Assembly (NCBI GenBank): GCA_944388625.1
Contig: CALXJM010000003.1
Span: forward strand, 1-40,336
Source: an uncultured Clostridia bacterium
GTDB taxonomy: Bacteria > Bacillota > Clostridia > TANB77 > CAG-508
Length of the DNA: 40,336 bases
Direction: 5' to 3'
Below, piece after piece: positions 7,492 to 15,881 of the stretch. The position numbers and the translations under genes were made by a program. Below the pieces are notes generated by a model that saw nothing but the letters and a program-made list of their open reading frames with translations, was not told where the DNA came from and made no database searches. Each line of letters opens with the position of its first letter. Position 1 is the first letter of the stretch.

Positions 7492-8349
7492 ATGGATAAA
7501 TATAAGGCTACAAAAGTAGCTGGAATTTTAGGTATATTAGGAAATGTTTTTTTACTTTTTATAAAAGGAATTACAGGTTTTACCTTTAATAGTCAGGCTA
7601 TGATTGCAGACGCTGCTAATAGTGCTGGAGATATTTTTGCTTCTCTTATGACTTTTATTGGAAATAAAATAGCTAGTGAGCCTGGTGATTCGACTCATAA
7701 TTTTGGGCATGGAAAAGCAGAATATATTTTTTCATTATTTATTAGTATTTCTATGATTATAATAGCATTAAAATTATTTTATGATTCTTGCCATAGCTTA
7801 TTTTATGGCAGTAATTTTAGCTTTTCATGGACTTTAGTTATAGTTTGTATTATTACAATTGTTTTAAAGTTTGCATTGTTCTTATTTACTCACATTTTAT
7901 ACAACAAATATAATAATATTTTACTAAAGGCAAATTCTGAAGATCACCGTAATGATTGTATTGTAACTACTTTTACTTTGTTTTCTGTGTTTTTAAGTTT
8001 ACTTGGTATTAATTGGTTTGATGGAGTTGTTGGATTAGGAATATCTATTTGGATTTGCTTTGCTGGAATTAAAATTTTTATAGAAAGCTATAATGTTTTA
8101 ATGGATATTGCTTTAGATACTGCTACTTCTGATTTAATTTTAGATTTGGCTCATAGTTATAAAGATATAAAGAGTGTTGGAGATATGTATTCTACTCCTG
8201 TTGGTTATCAATATATTGTAGTTCTTACAATTTTTGTTGATGGGAACATGTCCACTTTTGACAGTCACAGTCTAGCAGATAGCTTAGAAAAAGATATTTC
8301 TAAGTTAGAACGAATTTATCATGTTATTATTCATGTAAATCCAATTTGA
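7492..8349 (+). CDS. Cation diffusion facilitator (CDF) metal transporter
   Basis: Membrane antiporter of 285 residues that exports divalent metal (Zn, Mn or Fe) against protons. Six hydrophobic segments are followed by a cytoplasmic domain of about 90 residues (LDTATSDLILDLAHSYKDIKSVGDMYSTPVGYQYIVVL...HVIIHVNP). Metal-site segments are visible: DAANSAGD at 40-47 in helix 2, FGHGKAEY after helix 2, and EDHRND in helix 5. The start is ATG at 7492 behind AAAGGA; an ATG at 7405 lies inside the promoter. Single gene, transcribed away from rplU and ended by the hairpin at 8392. Metal specificity cannot be read with confidence. Confidence 0.9.
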   Translation: MDKYKATKVAGILGILGNVFLLFIKGITGFTFNSQAMIADAANSAGDIFASLMTFIGNKIASEPGDSTHNFGHGKAEYIFSLFISISMIIIALKLFYDSCHSLFYGSNFSFSWTLVIVCIITIVLKFALFLFTHILYNKYNNILLKANSEDHRNDCIVTTFTLFSVFLSLLGINWFDGVVGLGISIWICFAGIKIFIESYNVLMDIALDTATSDLILDLAHSYKDIKSVGDMYSTPVGYQYIVVLTIFVDGNMSTFDSHSLADSLEKDISKLERIYHVIIHVNPI

Positions 8350-8391
8350 TATAAAGTTATTCGTATAAGGCGATATTTTTATTATTTGATC

Positions 8392-8420
8392 AAAAGGGAA
8401 GGCATTATGCCTTCCCTTTT
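8392..8420. terminator. Strong bidirectional terminator
   Basis: A perfect 13-base stem (AAAAGGGAAGGCA and its complement) with a TTA loop, flanked by A4 and T4. It stands between the convergent CDF gene and the small ORF at 8429-8599. Confidence 0.85.
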
Positions 8421-8428
8421 AGGTCTGT

Positions 8429-8599
8429 TTATTCAAAATCGTTTCTGCTTTCTTCTTCGTGTGTCTCAAGGCCAATCACATAGAGTAATACTCGCCACAA
8501 AGCTGTCCGTTTTGAATCTCCCTTATTTCGGCAGTCTAAATAAAGCAGTTGCCAGTTTCTCGGTCGTAGCCAATAAAGTCGTTGTTTTTTCTTCTTCAT
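8429..8599 (-). CDS. Unrecognised 56-residue basic protein downstream of clpC
   Basis: A short ORF of 56 residues (MKKKKQRLYWLRPRNWQLLY to the acidic end HEEESRNDFE), rich in Arg, Trp and Leu. I do not recognise the family. Five of seven Arg codons are CGN, and CTG, CTA, CCG and CTC occur, unlike the AGA- and TTA-rich neighbours; the stretch is visibly richer in G+C. This suggests recent transfer or a mobile-element remnant. It begins 46 bases behind the clpC stop, has its own possible promoter (8631-8659) and ends at the terminator at 8392-8420. The ribosome site is weak (GGGGG nine bases upstream). The opposite strand also holds an open frame, which runs through the terminator and is less likely. 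Confidence 0.5.
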   Translation of the reverse strand: MKKKKQRLYWLRPRNWQLLYLDCRNKGDSKRTALWRVLLYVIGLETHEEESRNDFE

Positions 8600-8630
8600 G
8601 TTCTCAGACCCCCATATTTGTTATTTATTT

Positions 8631-8659
8631 ATTATACAACTTATTTTAATTTTCAGCAA
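8631..8659 (-). promoter_or_regulatory. Possible promoter of the 56-residue ORF
   Basis: On minus: TTGCTG (8659-8654), 17-base spacer, TATAAT (8636-8631). The -35 lies in the last codons of clpC. Predicted start near 8624, 25 bases before the ATG. Confidence 0.45.
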
Positions 8660-11102
8660 TCTTTTTTGTGATTTGAATTTTATCGTCCTTAGCTTCTACT
8701 ATAATACTAGATCCTGAACTCATTTTTCCATCTAAAATTTCTTCTGCTATTTTATCTTCTATTAAATTTTGAATTGCTCTTCTTAGTGGTCTTGCTCCAT
8801 AGGTAGTGTCTGTTCCTTTTTTGGCTATTAATTCTTTTGCACTTTCTGCTACTTCCATATGAATATTTTGCGTTTCTAGCCTTTTTTCAACTTCTTTTAA
8901 CATAAGATTAATTATTTGTTTAATTTCTTTTTCTGTTAGTTTATGAAATACTATAATCTCGTCGATACGATTAATAAATTCTGGTCTGAATTGTTTTTTT
9001 AGCTCTGCCATGACTTCTTTTTTTACTGTTTCGTATTCTTTTTCTTCTTTGTTTTCTTCTGTTGCATTAAATCCTAATGTTTTCTTTTCTGCAATTAATC
9101 TTGCCCCTACATTAGAAGTCATAATGATAACAGTATTTTTGAAATTTACTGTTCTACCTGTTGAATCTGTTAATCTTCCATCTTCCAAAATTTGTAGTAA
9201 CATATTCATAACATCTGGATGAGCCTTTTCAATTTCATCAAATAAAATTACGGAATATGGTTTTCTTCTTATTTTTTCTGTTAACTGTCCTCCTTCGTCA
9301 AATCCTACATAACCTGGTGGAGAACCAATTAATTTTGAAACTGAATGTGATTCCATATATTCTGACATATCAACTCGAACAATAGCATTTTCATTTCCAA
9401 ATAAACTTTCTGCTAATGCTTTTGACAATTCAGTTTTTCCAACACCAGTTGGACCTAAAAATAAGAATGAGCCAATTGGTCTTTTAGGGTCTTTTAATCC
9501 TACTCTTCCCCTTTTAATTGCTTTGCTAACTGCTGTTACTGCCTCATCTTGTCCTACTACTCTTTCATGTAAATTATTTTCTAGATTTTTTAATTTTTCT
9601 GTCTCTGTTTGGTTGATTTTTTTTGCTGGTATACCTGTCCAGTTGGAAATTACTTCTGCAATATCTTCTCCTGTAATGTTAACAATATTTTTAGTAGTTT
9701 TATTTTTCCATTTTTCTTGTTCTTTTGCTAATTCTTCTTTTTTCTTGTGTTCCTCATCCCTTAGCTTTGCAGCTTTTTCAAAGTCTTGTACACGAATAGC
9801 TTCTTCTTTTTCTTTTTGCATTTTTTCTATTTTTTCTTCTAGTTCTTTTAAATTACTTGGTTGTGTATATGTTTTTAGTCTCACTCTAGATGATGCTTCA
9901 TCTATTAAGTCTATTGCTTTGTCTGGCAAGTATCTATCATTAATATATCTAGTAGATAATTTTACTGCAGTATTAATTGCTTCATCTGTGATCTTTACGT
10001 TGTGATGTGCCTCATATTTGTCACGAATTCCTTTTAAAATTAAAATAGTATCTTCTTCGCTTGGTTCATTAACAGTAACTGGTTGAAATCTTCTTTCTAA
10101 AGCTGCATCTTTTTCTATATATTTTCTATATTCATTTAAAGTAGTAGCACCTATTAATTGAATTTCTCCTCTTGCTAGTAATGGCTTTAATATATTTGCT
10201 GCATCAATTGCCCCTTCTGCTGCTCCTGCTCCAACAATAGTATGAATTTCATCGATAAATAAAATTACATCTCCTGCTTTTTTTACTTCATTTAGTGATT
10301 TTTTTATTCTTTCTTCAAAGTCACCTCTGTATTTTGCACCTGCTACCATAGATGTAACATCCATAGTAACCACTCTTTTATTTTTTAATACTTCTGGGAC
10401 ATCGCCAGATACAATTTTCTCTGCTAGTCCTTCTACAACTGCTGTTTTTCCAACACCTGGTTCTCCAATTAAACATGGATTATTTTTAGTTCTCCTAGAT
10501 AAAATTTGAATAATTCTTTCAATTTCCTCTTTTCTTCCAATAACAGGATCTAATTTTCCTTCTTTGGCTCTTTTTGTTAAATCGCTTCCAAATTGATTTA
10601 AAGTAGATGTTGAATTAAAACTTCCGTTTTCTTTTCCGCTTCGTCTTCCTTCTTGTTCTTCAGTTTCGTATTCATTTAGCACTTTTACAATTTCATTGTA
10701 TAGTTTTTGTGGATTTACATTCAAGTCCATCATAATTCTAACTGCTACACTGTCTCCCTCTTTCATGATTCCTATTAGTAAATGTTCTGTTCCTATATAA
10801 TCAGACCCTAATTTTTTTGCTTCTATAAAAGCATTTTCTATAACTCTTTTTGTTCTTGGAGTAAATCCTATAGTTGCACTTATATCTTCATCTTCTCTTC
10901 CAATTAGTTCTTCTATTTTTTCCATTACATTTTCTGGTGTTACATTTTGATTTTCTAATACTCTACTTGCTACTCCTGTGCCTTCTTTTACAATTCCATA
11001 TAGCAAATGTTCTGTTCCTACATAATTATGTCCTAATTCAATTGCAATAGTATTAGCTATTTCAATAGCATTTTGCGCACTTTTAGTAAATTTGTATGTC
11101 AT
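8646..11102 (-). CDS. clpC: ClpC, AAA+ unfoldase of the ClpCP protease
   Basis: ClpC of 818 residues, the Hsp100 unfoldase that feeds ClpP and acts on arginine-phosphorylated proteins marked by McsB. Order of parts: N-domain with two Clp_N repeats (1-145), first AAA module with Walker A GEPGVGKT (213-220) and [10 protein letters not shown], a middle coiled-coil/UVR stretch (about 420-465, [10 protein letters not shown]), second AAA module with GPTGVGKT and [12 protein letters not shown], and a C-terminal D2-small domain. Start ATG follows AGGAGGTAAAA. Last gene of ctsR-mcsA-mcsB-clpC, 18 bases after mcsB; radA, a frequent next gene in Firmicutes, is not here. Confidence 0.97.
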   Translation of the reverse strand: MTYKFTKSAQNAIEIANTIAIELGHNYVGTEHLLYGIVKEGTGVASRVLENQNVTPENVMEKIEELIGREDEDISATIGFTPRTKRVIENAFIEAKKLGSDYIGTEHLLIGIMKEGDSVAVRIMMDLNVNPQKLYNEIVKVLNEYETEEQEGRRSGKENGSFNSTSTLNQFGSDLTKRAKEGKLDPVIGRKEEIERIIQILSRRTKNNPCLIGEPGVGKTAVVEGLAEKIVSGDVPEVLKNKRVVTMDVTSMVAGAKYRGDFEERIKKSLNEVKKAGDVILFIDEIHTIVGAGAAEGAIDAANILKPLLARGEIQLIGATTLNEYRKYIEKDAALERRFQPVTVNEPSEEDTILILKGIRDKYEAHHNVKITDEAINTAVKLSTRYINDRYLPDKAIDLIDEASSRVRLKTYTQPSNLKELEEKIEKMQKEKEEAIRVQDFEKAAKLRDEEHKKKEELAKEQEKWKNKTTKNIVNITGEDIAEVISNWTGIPAKKINQTETEKLKNLENNLHERVVGQDEAVTAVSKAIKRGRVGLKDPKRPIGSFLFLGPTGVGKTELSKALAESLFGNENAIVRVDMSEYMESHSVSKLIGSPPGYVGFDEGGQLTEKIRRKPYSVILFDEIEKAHPDVMNMLLQILEDGRLTDSTGRTVNFKNTVIIMTSNVGARLIAEKKTLGFNATEENKEEKEYETVKKEVMAELKKQFRPEFINRIDEIIVFHKLTEKEIKQIINLMLKEVEKRLETQNIHMEVAESAKELIAKKGTDTTYGARPLRRAIQNLIEDKIAEEILDGKMSSGSSIIVEAKDDKIQITKKIAEN

Positions 11103-11120
11103 ATTTTTACCTCCTATTTC

Positions 11121-12137
11121 CTATGATTTGATAATTTGCTTAATTACTTCTGCTCTTTTTATATCTCTTTCGTAATCGTTTAAATGGTTGCCTACGTATT
11201 TTTGTAAATTAGCCGGCTTTGTATAAATAATTAGTTTATTAACTTTTAAGTCATCCAATTCTTGAATTATACCCATATCTGTTCCTAACTTAACATCTGA
11301 CAATAGTTTTTTGCATTCTTCTGATGTAATTCTTTTTGCATTTGTTAGTATTCCATAAGATCTATATACTCTATCTTCTAATTCTATACTTTCTTGAGTT
11401 AAATACCTTCTTGCAGTTCTTTCTTGTTGAATTACCTTTTCTATTAATATTTTCATGTTTTTTATAATTTCTTGTTCTGAAATTCCTAAAGATTGCTTAT
11501 TTGATATTTGGTAAACATTGCCTTGTGTGTTACTTCCTTCTCCATAGAGTCCTCTTACATTCATATTAAATCCATTTACTGCTCCTAATACTTTACTAAT
11601 GTTTCCTGTAATGCTTAAAGCTGGTAAGTGTACCATAACCGAAGCTCTCATTCCAGTGCCCACATTAGTTGGGCATGCTGTTAAAAATCCATATTTCTCA
11701 CTATAAGCATAGTTTACTAATTGTTCTATTTTTCTATCGATTTCTATAGCTAAATTAAGTGTATTTTCTAGTTCTAGTCCTGCTGCCAATACTTGTATTC
11801 TCAAGTGGTCTTCTTCATTTAACATAATACAAATATTTTCTTCTTCATTTAATAAAATAGCAGTCAAATCACTTCTGCTCATGGCTAAGTCTGCACTAAT
11901 AATATGCTTTTCTATTAGACTTAGTTTTGTAACATCATCCATATTACTTAGTCTTAAAAATTTTAATCCATATCCAATACTTGGCGTAATTTCTTCTATT
12001 TTATTTAAAATTTCAATTAAATCTTTTCTTTGTGCTTTAGCCATAAAAGGATAGTCTTGTATATTTCTTGCTAACCTTATTCTTGTACTCATGACAATGT
12101 CAGAGCAATTTCCATTTTGTAAATACCAATTTTCCAT
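11121..12137 (-). CDS. mcsB: Protein arginine kinase McsB
   Basis: McsB of 338 residues phosphorylates arginines on CtsR and on damaged proteins, making them ClpCP substrates. Guanido-kinase motifs are intact: STRIRLARN (17-25), the NEEDHLRIQ segment, and CPTNVGTGMRASVMVHLP with the reactive Cys at 155. McsA, encoded just before, is its activator. The start is fixed by an in-frame stop four codons upstream, so the AAAGGAG site must act from 35 bases away across a small hairpin at 12151-12167 (see finding). Confidence 0.96.
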   Translation of the reverse strand: MENWYLQNGNCSDIVMSTRIRLARNIQDYPFMAKAQRKDLIEILNKIEEITPSIGYGLKFLRLSNMDDVTKLSLIEKHIISADLAMSRSDLTAILLNEEENICIMLNEEDHLRIQVLAAGLELENTLNLAIEIDRKIEQLVNYAYSEKYGFLTACPTNVGTGMRASVMVHLPALSITGNISKVLGAVNGFNMNVRGLYGEGSNTQGNVYQISNKQSLGISEQEIIKNMKILIEKVIQQERTARRYLTQESIELEDRVYRSYGILTNAKRITSEECKKLLSDVKLGTDMGIIQELDDLKVNKLIIYTKPANLQKYVGNHLNDYERDIKRAEVIKQIIKS

Positions 12138-12150
12138 ATCATTTTTCTAT

Positions 12151-12167
12151 GTTAGTTTAAAACTAAC
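12151..12167 (-). promoter_or_regulatory. Hairpin between the mcsB ribosome site and start
   Basis: GTTAGTTT (12151-12158) and AAACTAAC (12160-12167) are complementary. AAAGGAG lies at 12179-12173, 35 bases from the ATG. Folding would shorten the gap to about 18 bases. Confidence 0.5.
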
Positions 12168-12179
12168 TTTTTCTCCTTT

Positions 12180-12713
12180 CTATTTTTCATTTTCTATCTT
12201 TTTTATTTCATCTCTAATCTTGGCAGCTTCTTCATAATTTTCTTCTTTAATTAATTGTTTTATTTTTTCCTTTAATTTTTCCACATCTTCTAGTTTAGTA
12301 TTTTTATTTGTATGGATTCCTTTTGGCTCTACTATATTTTTGCTTTTTCTTCCCAAATGATTTGTACTGCCTTGTAACCTTTTTATAAGTGGCTCTATTT
12401 TATTTGAGAAGGCTTCATAGCAATTAGCACAACCCATTTTCCCATTTTGCCTAAATTCTTCATATGTCATTTGACATTGGTTGCACTTTAGTTGCTGTGT
12501 CCCTAGTAAGTTTGTTGAAAAGTTTGTTCCGTCATAATCATTTAATATATCATCAAAAAAATTAGATAAGTGAATTGGCATGTCAAAATTTAAAGTATCA
12601 ATGCCCATTTCCTTTGCACACTTATCGCAAAGAAACATTTCTTTTTTTTCTCCATTAACAATTTGTGTGTATTTTACATTTGCTTCATTGTAATTGCAGT
12701 GTTCACATAACAT
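12180..12713 (-). CDS. mcsA: McsA, zinc-binding activator of McsB
   Basis: McsA-type protein of 177 residues. Four CxxC pairs (CEHC, CDKC, CNQC, CANC) build two zinc fingers in the N-terminal part, and the last 35 residues form a UVR motif (LEDVEKLKEKIKQLIKEENYEEAAKIRDEIKK) that contacts ClpC. It switches on McsB kinase activity and moderates CtsR. ATG at 12713 lies behind GGAGTGA; the GTG at 12722 is part of the ribosome site, which also overlaps the ctsR stop. Second gene of the operon. Confidence 0.95.
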   Translation of the reverse strand: MLCEHCNYNEANVKYTQIVNGEKKEMFLCDKCAKEMGIDTLNFDMPIHLSNFFDDILNDYDGTNFSTNLLGTQQLKCNQCQMTYEEFRQNGKMGCANCYEAFSNKIEPLIKRLQGSTNHLGRKSKNIVEPKGIHTNKNTKLEDVEKLKEKIKQLIKEENYEEAAKIRDEIKKIENEK

Positions 12714-12724
12714 ATTTATCACTC

Positions 12725-13177
12725 CTATTCTTCTATTATATTAAGCAATACATTTTTTAAGATGTTTGCTCTTAAAATATCTCTTTTTTCTTTTTCTATC
12801 CTAAGTACATTATCGCTGGTTACTACTTTTAATAGTTTTGCCTCTTTTTCGGAAATAATTCCCAATTCTAAAAAGTTATGAATAAAAATACTACTTTCAT
12901 TACTTGTAATTCTTTCTCCTATATTGCTAATTATATGCATGAAATAATCGCTTTTAGTCATAGGAATTCTTTTAATTTTTATACTTCCTCCTCCTCCACG
13001 TTTACTTTCTACGTAGTATCCGTGATTTGGTGTAAATCTAGTAGCAATAACATAATTAATTTGTGAAGGTACACAATGGAAATGTTCTGCCAAATCGTTT
13101 CTTTGTATTTCAACTAGCTCATCGCCATCTTCAAATAAATCTTTAATAAATTCTTCTATAATATCTGATATTTTCAT
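12725..13177 (-). CDS. ctsR: CtsR, repressor of class III heat-shock genes
   Basis: CtsR of 150 residues: N-terminal winged helix-turn-helix (MKISDIIEEFIKDLF, NDLAEHFHCVPSQINYVIATRFTPNHGYYVESKRGGGGSIKIKRI), including the glycine-rich wing that binds DNA and senses heat. The C-terminal dimerisation domain is the substrate of McsB. First gene of the operon. Start ATG follows AAAGGAGGAACA. A perfect CtsR box lies 15 bases upstream of the start codon, so the operon represses itself. Confidence 0.97.
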   Translation of the reverse strand: MKISDIIEEFIKDLFEDGDELVEIQRNDLAEHFHCVPSQINYVIATRFTPNHGYYVESKRGGGGSIKIKRIPMTKSDYFMHIISNIGERITSNESSIFIHNFLELGIISEKEAKLLKVVTSDNVLRIEKEKRDILRANILKNVLLNIIEE

Positions 13178-13192
13178 TGTTCCTCCTTTGCC

Positions 13193-13209
13193 TTTGACTT
13201 TCTTTGACT
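13193..13209 (-). promoter_or_regulatory. CtsR operator
   Basis: Read on minus: AGTCAAA-GAA-AGTCAAA, a perfect match to the heptad direct repeat RGTCAAA-NAN-RGTCAAA known as the CtsR box. It begins about two bases after the predicted transcription start, where a bound repressor would block initiation. Confidence 0.9.
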
Positions 13210-13217
13210 TTTGTTAA

Positions 13218-13246
13218 ATTATATATTATCGAAAAAAAACATTCAA
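13218..13246 (-). promoter_or_regulatory. Sigma-A promoter of ctsR-mcsA-mcsB-clpC
   Basis: On minus: TTGAAT (13246-13241), 17-base spacer, TATAAT (13223-13218), start near 13211. The -35 box lies at the edge of the upstream terminator stem. Confidence 0.75.
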
Positions 13247-13269
13247 ATGCGAAATTCGAATGTTTTTTT
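13233..13269 (-). terminator. Terminator after the 55-residue gene
   Basis: A 12-base stem, AAAAAAACATTC (13233-13244) with GAATGTTTTTTT (13258-13269), followed on minus by a run of eight T. It ends the GH18/small-gene transcript and overlaps the ctsR -35 box. Confidence 0.75.
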
Positions 13270-13279
13270 CGTTTTTGGA

Positions 13280-13447
13280 TTATTTTTCTTTTTTAGCTCT
13301 TATTATCTCTTGTTTTGTCATGTTTTCCATTCTTCTTGCTTGTTTCTTTTGTTGTTTTATTGGTAGCCAATGAAAATTTGAACACACATACTCTCCATAT
13401 TTAGTTGCATCTTCTATTAATTCAGCTCTGTTATATCTTTCTTTCAT
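13280..13447 (-). CDS. Unrecognised 55-residue basic protein
   Basis: Short protein beginning MKERYNRAELIEDATKYGEY and ending in a strongly basic, helical tail rich in Lys, Arg and Gln. There is one Cys and no membrane segment. A good ribosome site (AAGAGGTGAATGT) precedes ATG. It lies 43 bases behind the GH18 gene and 10 bases before the terminator that precedes the ctsR promoter, so it is probably the last gene of that transcript. I do not recognise a family; the charge could suit nucleic-acid binding, but that is a guess. Confidence 0.6.
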   Translation of the reverse strand: MKERYNRAELIEDATKYGEYVCSNFHWLPIKQQKKQARRMENMTKQEIIRAKKEK

Positions 13448-13490
13448 ACATTCACCTCTTACTGTTTAGTATGAAATTTTTTCTTTCGTT

Positions 13491-15200
13491 TTATTCTTGT
13501 TCTATAGGTTTTTCTAAGTATTCTTTTGCATTAGTCCATATATTTTCTTTTTCCATATCTTTTACCCAAAAGGCAACTCCACCTAATTTATATTCTTGTG
13601 CCATATCTAGTTTTCCCTGTACAGTTTCTTCATCTTCTATCCACATTTTATAGGTAAAATCTCCCATTGCACGTTCTAAGTAATATTGTTTTCTTCCTTC
13701 ATCCCAAGTTTTTTCTATACCTGGGAAATATTGATTAATTGCGTTATCTATGTTTTTCATTGTAACAACACTGCTTTCTGGGTTTTGCTCAGCATATTCT
13801 CTCCATAGTCTTGTATAAAAAGGAATTCCAAGAATTATTTTATTACTCTCTATGTCTCTTACAAATTTCTTTAAGCTTACTTCTGTCCAATCATATCCTG
13901 CTGTAGGCCCTGGTTTTGTACTACTTTGTCCGTATTGATCATATGCCATAAATATTATATAGTCAGCATTTTCAGCTATATTGTATCTGTCAAAGCAAAG
14001 AGACCATGTATCTCCTCCGTCTGGTGCTGTTACATCTACTGATAATGTCATTCCACATTGTTTTACTCTTGGGTATAATTCTATTATAAATCTTGTAAAT
14101 AAGTCTACATCTTCCTTATACATATTTTCAAAGTCAATATTAATTCCATCTAAATTATACTGCACAGCTAATTCTACAATTTTATTAATGGTTTTTTCTC
14201 TTAATTTGTAGTCTCTCATAATTTGGCTTGTTGTTTCTATCATTCCTTCATTTGCAAATAGTCCCCAAACTTTATATCCATTTTCTTTAGCCCATTTTAC
14301 ATAAGCTAGTCCTTCTTCTCCCGCCTTGTCTATAATTTCTCCACCGCCTAGTCTTTCTAATGCAAAAAAAGTAGGTGAAACAACATTTACTCCATCTATA
14401 TGTTCTCCTGTTCTATCTGGTGCAGTAGCATATTCTGAATAATAATCCCAAACCAAACTTACTTTTTCTAACTTTTCTTCCTCATCCATGTCTTCTCTTA
14501 CAACAATTTGATTTGCTATATTTTTTTCTTTTACATAGCCAATTTTTCCTCTTTCTGTTCTTATTCTAGCCCATCCGTTTTCTAAAACTTCAATAACAAT
14601 AATTTTTTCACCTTGTTCGACTTTATCTACTGTTCTGGATAATACTTTCGTTCTAGATTTTACACTCATGTCTTTTGCAACATCTGCTTTTACTTGCTTT
14701 CTATCCATTGAATCAATAGTTATAATTTGAGTATCTGCTCTATATTCTATTTCCATGTCGTACACATCTTCCATTTCGCTCATAGGTATATAGTATGTAT
14801 CGTCTCTTTTGATGACAGGTGCTGATATTCTTACTGTTGAAGAGTTTACTTCCATTTCATTTTCTCCTACAACTATAGCAGCAACTTTATTTCCATAAGT
14901 CGTAATAATTTGGTTATATTTTTCATCATATTCTATATATTTATCAAAAAAATTGTCAATATCTTGTTTTGATAAATATACAGTTCCAGCTTCATCAATA
15001 TAAACATCTTTTTTCAAATAATTTGTTATGTTATTATTATTTATTATTACATTAATTCTATCTGTGATTTCTTCATTTTTATAATTTGGTGCGATTTTTA
15101 AAATAGCAAATGCTATTCCAAGTGCAATTAGTACAACAATGCTTTTTGTAATCCAATTTCCTCTACTTTTTCTTTCTTCTGCGTGTTTTGTTTTTTTCAT
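13491..15200 (-). CDS. Membrane-anchored GH18 family glycosidase with SH3 domain
   Basis: Envelope protein of 569 residues. A signal anchor lies at 17-37, followed by a copper-amine-oxidase-N-like stalk domain (about 65-165), a bacterial SH3 domain (about 172-230, TVDKVEQGEKIIVIEVLENGWARIRTERGKIGYV) and a GH18 barrel (about 245-560). The catalytic motif reads DGINIDFE (351-358), with E358 as acid; Asn in place of the second Asp is common in the YaaH/SleL type. The likely substrate is peptidoglycan or spore cortex glycan rather than chitin. Start ATG follows AAGGAG. Divergent from the NfeD pair. Confidence 0.85.
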   Translation of the reverse strand: MKKTKHAEERKSRGNWITKSIVVLIALGIAFAILKIAPNYKNEEITDRINVIINNNNITNYLKKDVYIDEAGTVYLSKQDIDNFFDKYIEYDEKYNQIITTYGNKVAAIVVGENEMEVNSSTVRISAPVIKRDDTYYIPMSEMEDVYDMEIEYRADTQIITIDSMDRKQVKADVAKDMSVKSRTKVLSRTVDKVEQGEKIIVIEVLENGWARIRTERGKIGYVKEKNIANQIVVREDMDEEEKLEKVSLVWDYYSEYATAPDRTGEHIDGVNVVSPTFFALERLGGGEIIDKAGEEGLAYVKWAKENGYKVWGLFANEGMIETTSQIMRDYKLREKTINKIVELAVQYNLDGINIDFENMYKEDVDLFTRFIIELYPRVKQCGMTLSVDVTAPDGGDTWSLCFDRYNIAENADYIIFMAYDQYGQSSTKPGPTAGYDWTEVSLKKFVRDIESNKIILGIPFYTRLWREYAEQNPESSVVTMKNIDNAINQYFPGIEKTWDEGRKQYYLERAMGDFTYKMWIEDEETVQGKLDMAQEYKLGGVAFWVKDMEKENIWTNAKEYLEKPIEQE

Positions 15201-15420
15201 GAATTTTCTCCTTTACTACATATATGAAAACATCTAATCTCCCTTTAAACAACAATAAATCGTTATTTTCGTCATATGTTTAATCCATAATTTTTTTATT
15301 TACTATATCATAAAAATATCATTTAGTGAATACATATTATAAATATTTTATAAAACTCTTTCTTTTTGTCAAATTTTAGTGTATAATATTATTGTGATTT
15401 TATTTTAAGGAGGTTTTGTT

Positions 15421-15861
15421 ATGTGGCAATTGTGGTTAATTGTTGCAGGTATTTTTTTCATAGGTGAAATTATTACTGTTGGCTTTCTTATTTTTTGGTT
15501 AGGTATTGGGGCATTACTAGCTATGATTGTTAGCTTTTTTACAGATAATATTTTAATTCAAACTGCAGTTTTTGTTATGTCTTCTACAGTGCTTATATTA
15601 TTCTCCAGATTTTTTGTAAACAAATATATATCAAAAAAAACAATTCGTACAAATGCCGCATCTTTAATTGGAAAACACGCTAAAGTCACAAAAGAAATTT
15701 CTCCAGTCGACAGTATTGGCCTTGTTAAAATAGGTGGAGATACTTGGTCTGCTGTTTCTGAAGATGGAGCTCAAATCAAACAAAATACAGAAGTAGAAAT
15801 TAAAGGAATACAAGGAGTAAAACTAATTGTATCTCCTGTAAAGGAAAAAACAAATATATAA
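15421..15861 (+). CDS. NfeD-family membrane protein
   Basis: Short NfeD protein (NfeD1b type) of 146 residues: two or three hydrophobic segments up to about residue 70, then a C-terminal OB-fold domain (about 80-143, LIGKHAKVTKEISPVDSIGLVKIGGDTWSAVSEDGAQIKQNTEVEIKGI). The start follows AAGGAGG. It stands 20 bases before the slipin gene; NfeD and SPFH proteins are commonly paired and are thought to organise membrane microdomains. The long form with a protease domain is absent. Confidence 0.9.
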   Translation: MWQLWLIVAGIFFIGEIITVGFLIFWLGIGALLAMIVSFFTDNILIQTAVFVMSSTVLILFSRFFVNKYISKKTIRTNAASLIGKHAKVTKEISPVDSIGLVKIGGDTWSAVSEDGAQIKQNTEVEIKGIQGVKLIVSPVKEKTNI

Positions 15862-15881
15862 ATTATAGGAGGAAAAATATA

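Noticed and set aside
8386-8649. 87-residue plus-strand ORF
   Set aside because: It runs through the terminator at 8392-8420 and has no good ribosome site; the minus-strand frame at 8429-8599 is better supported.
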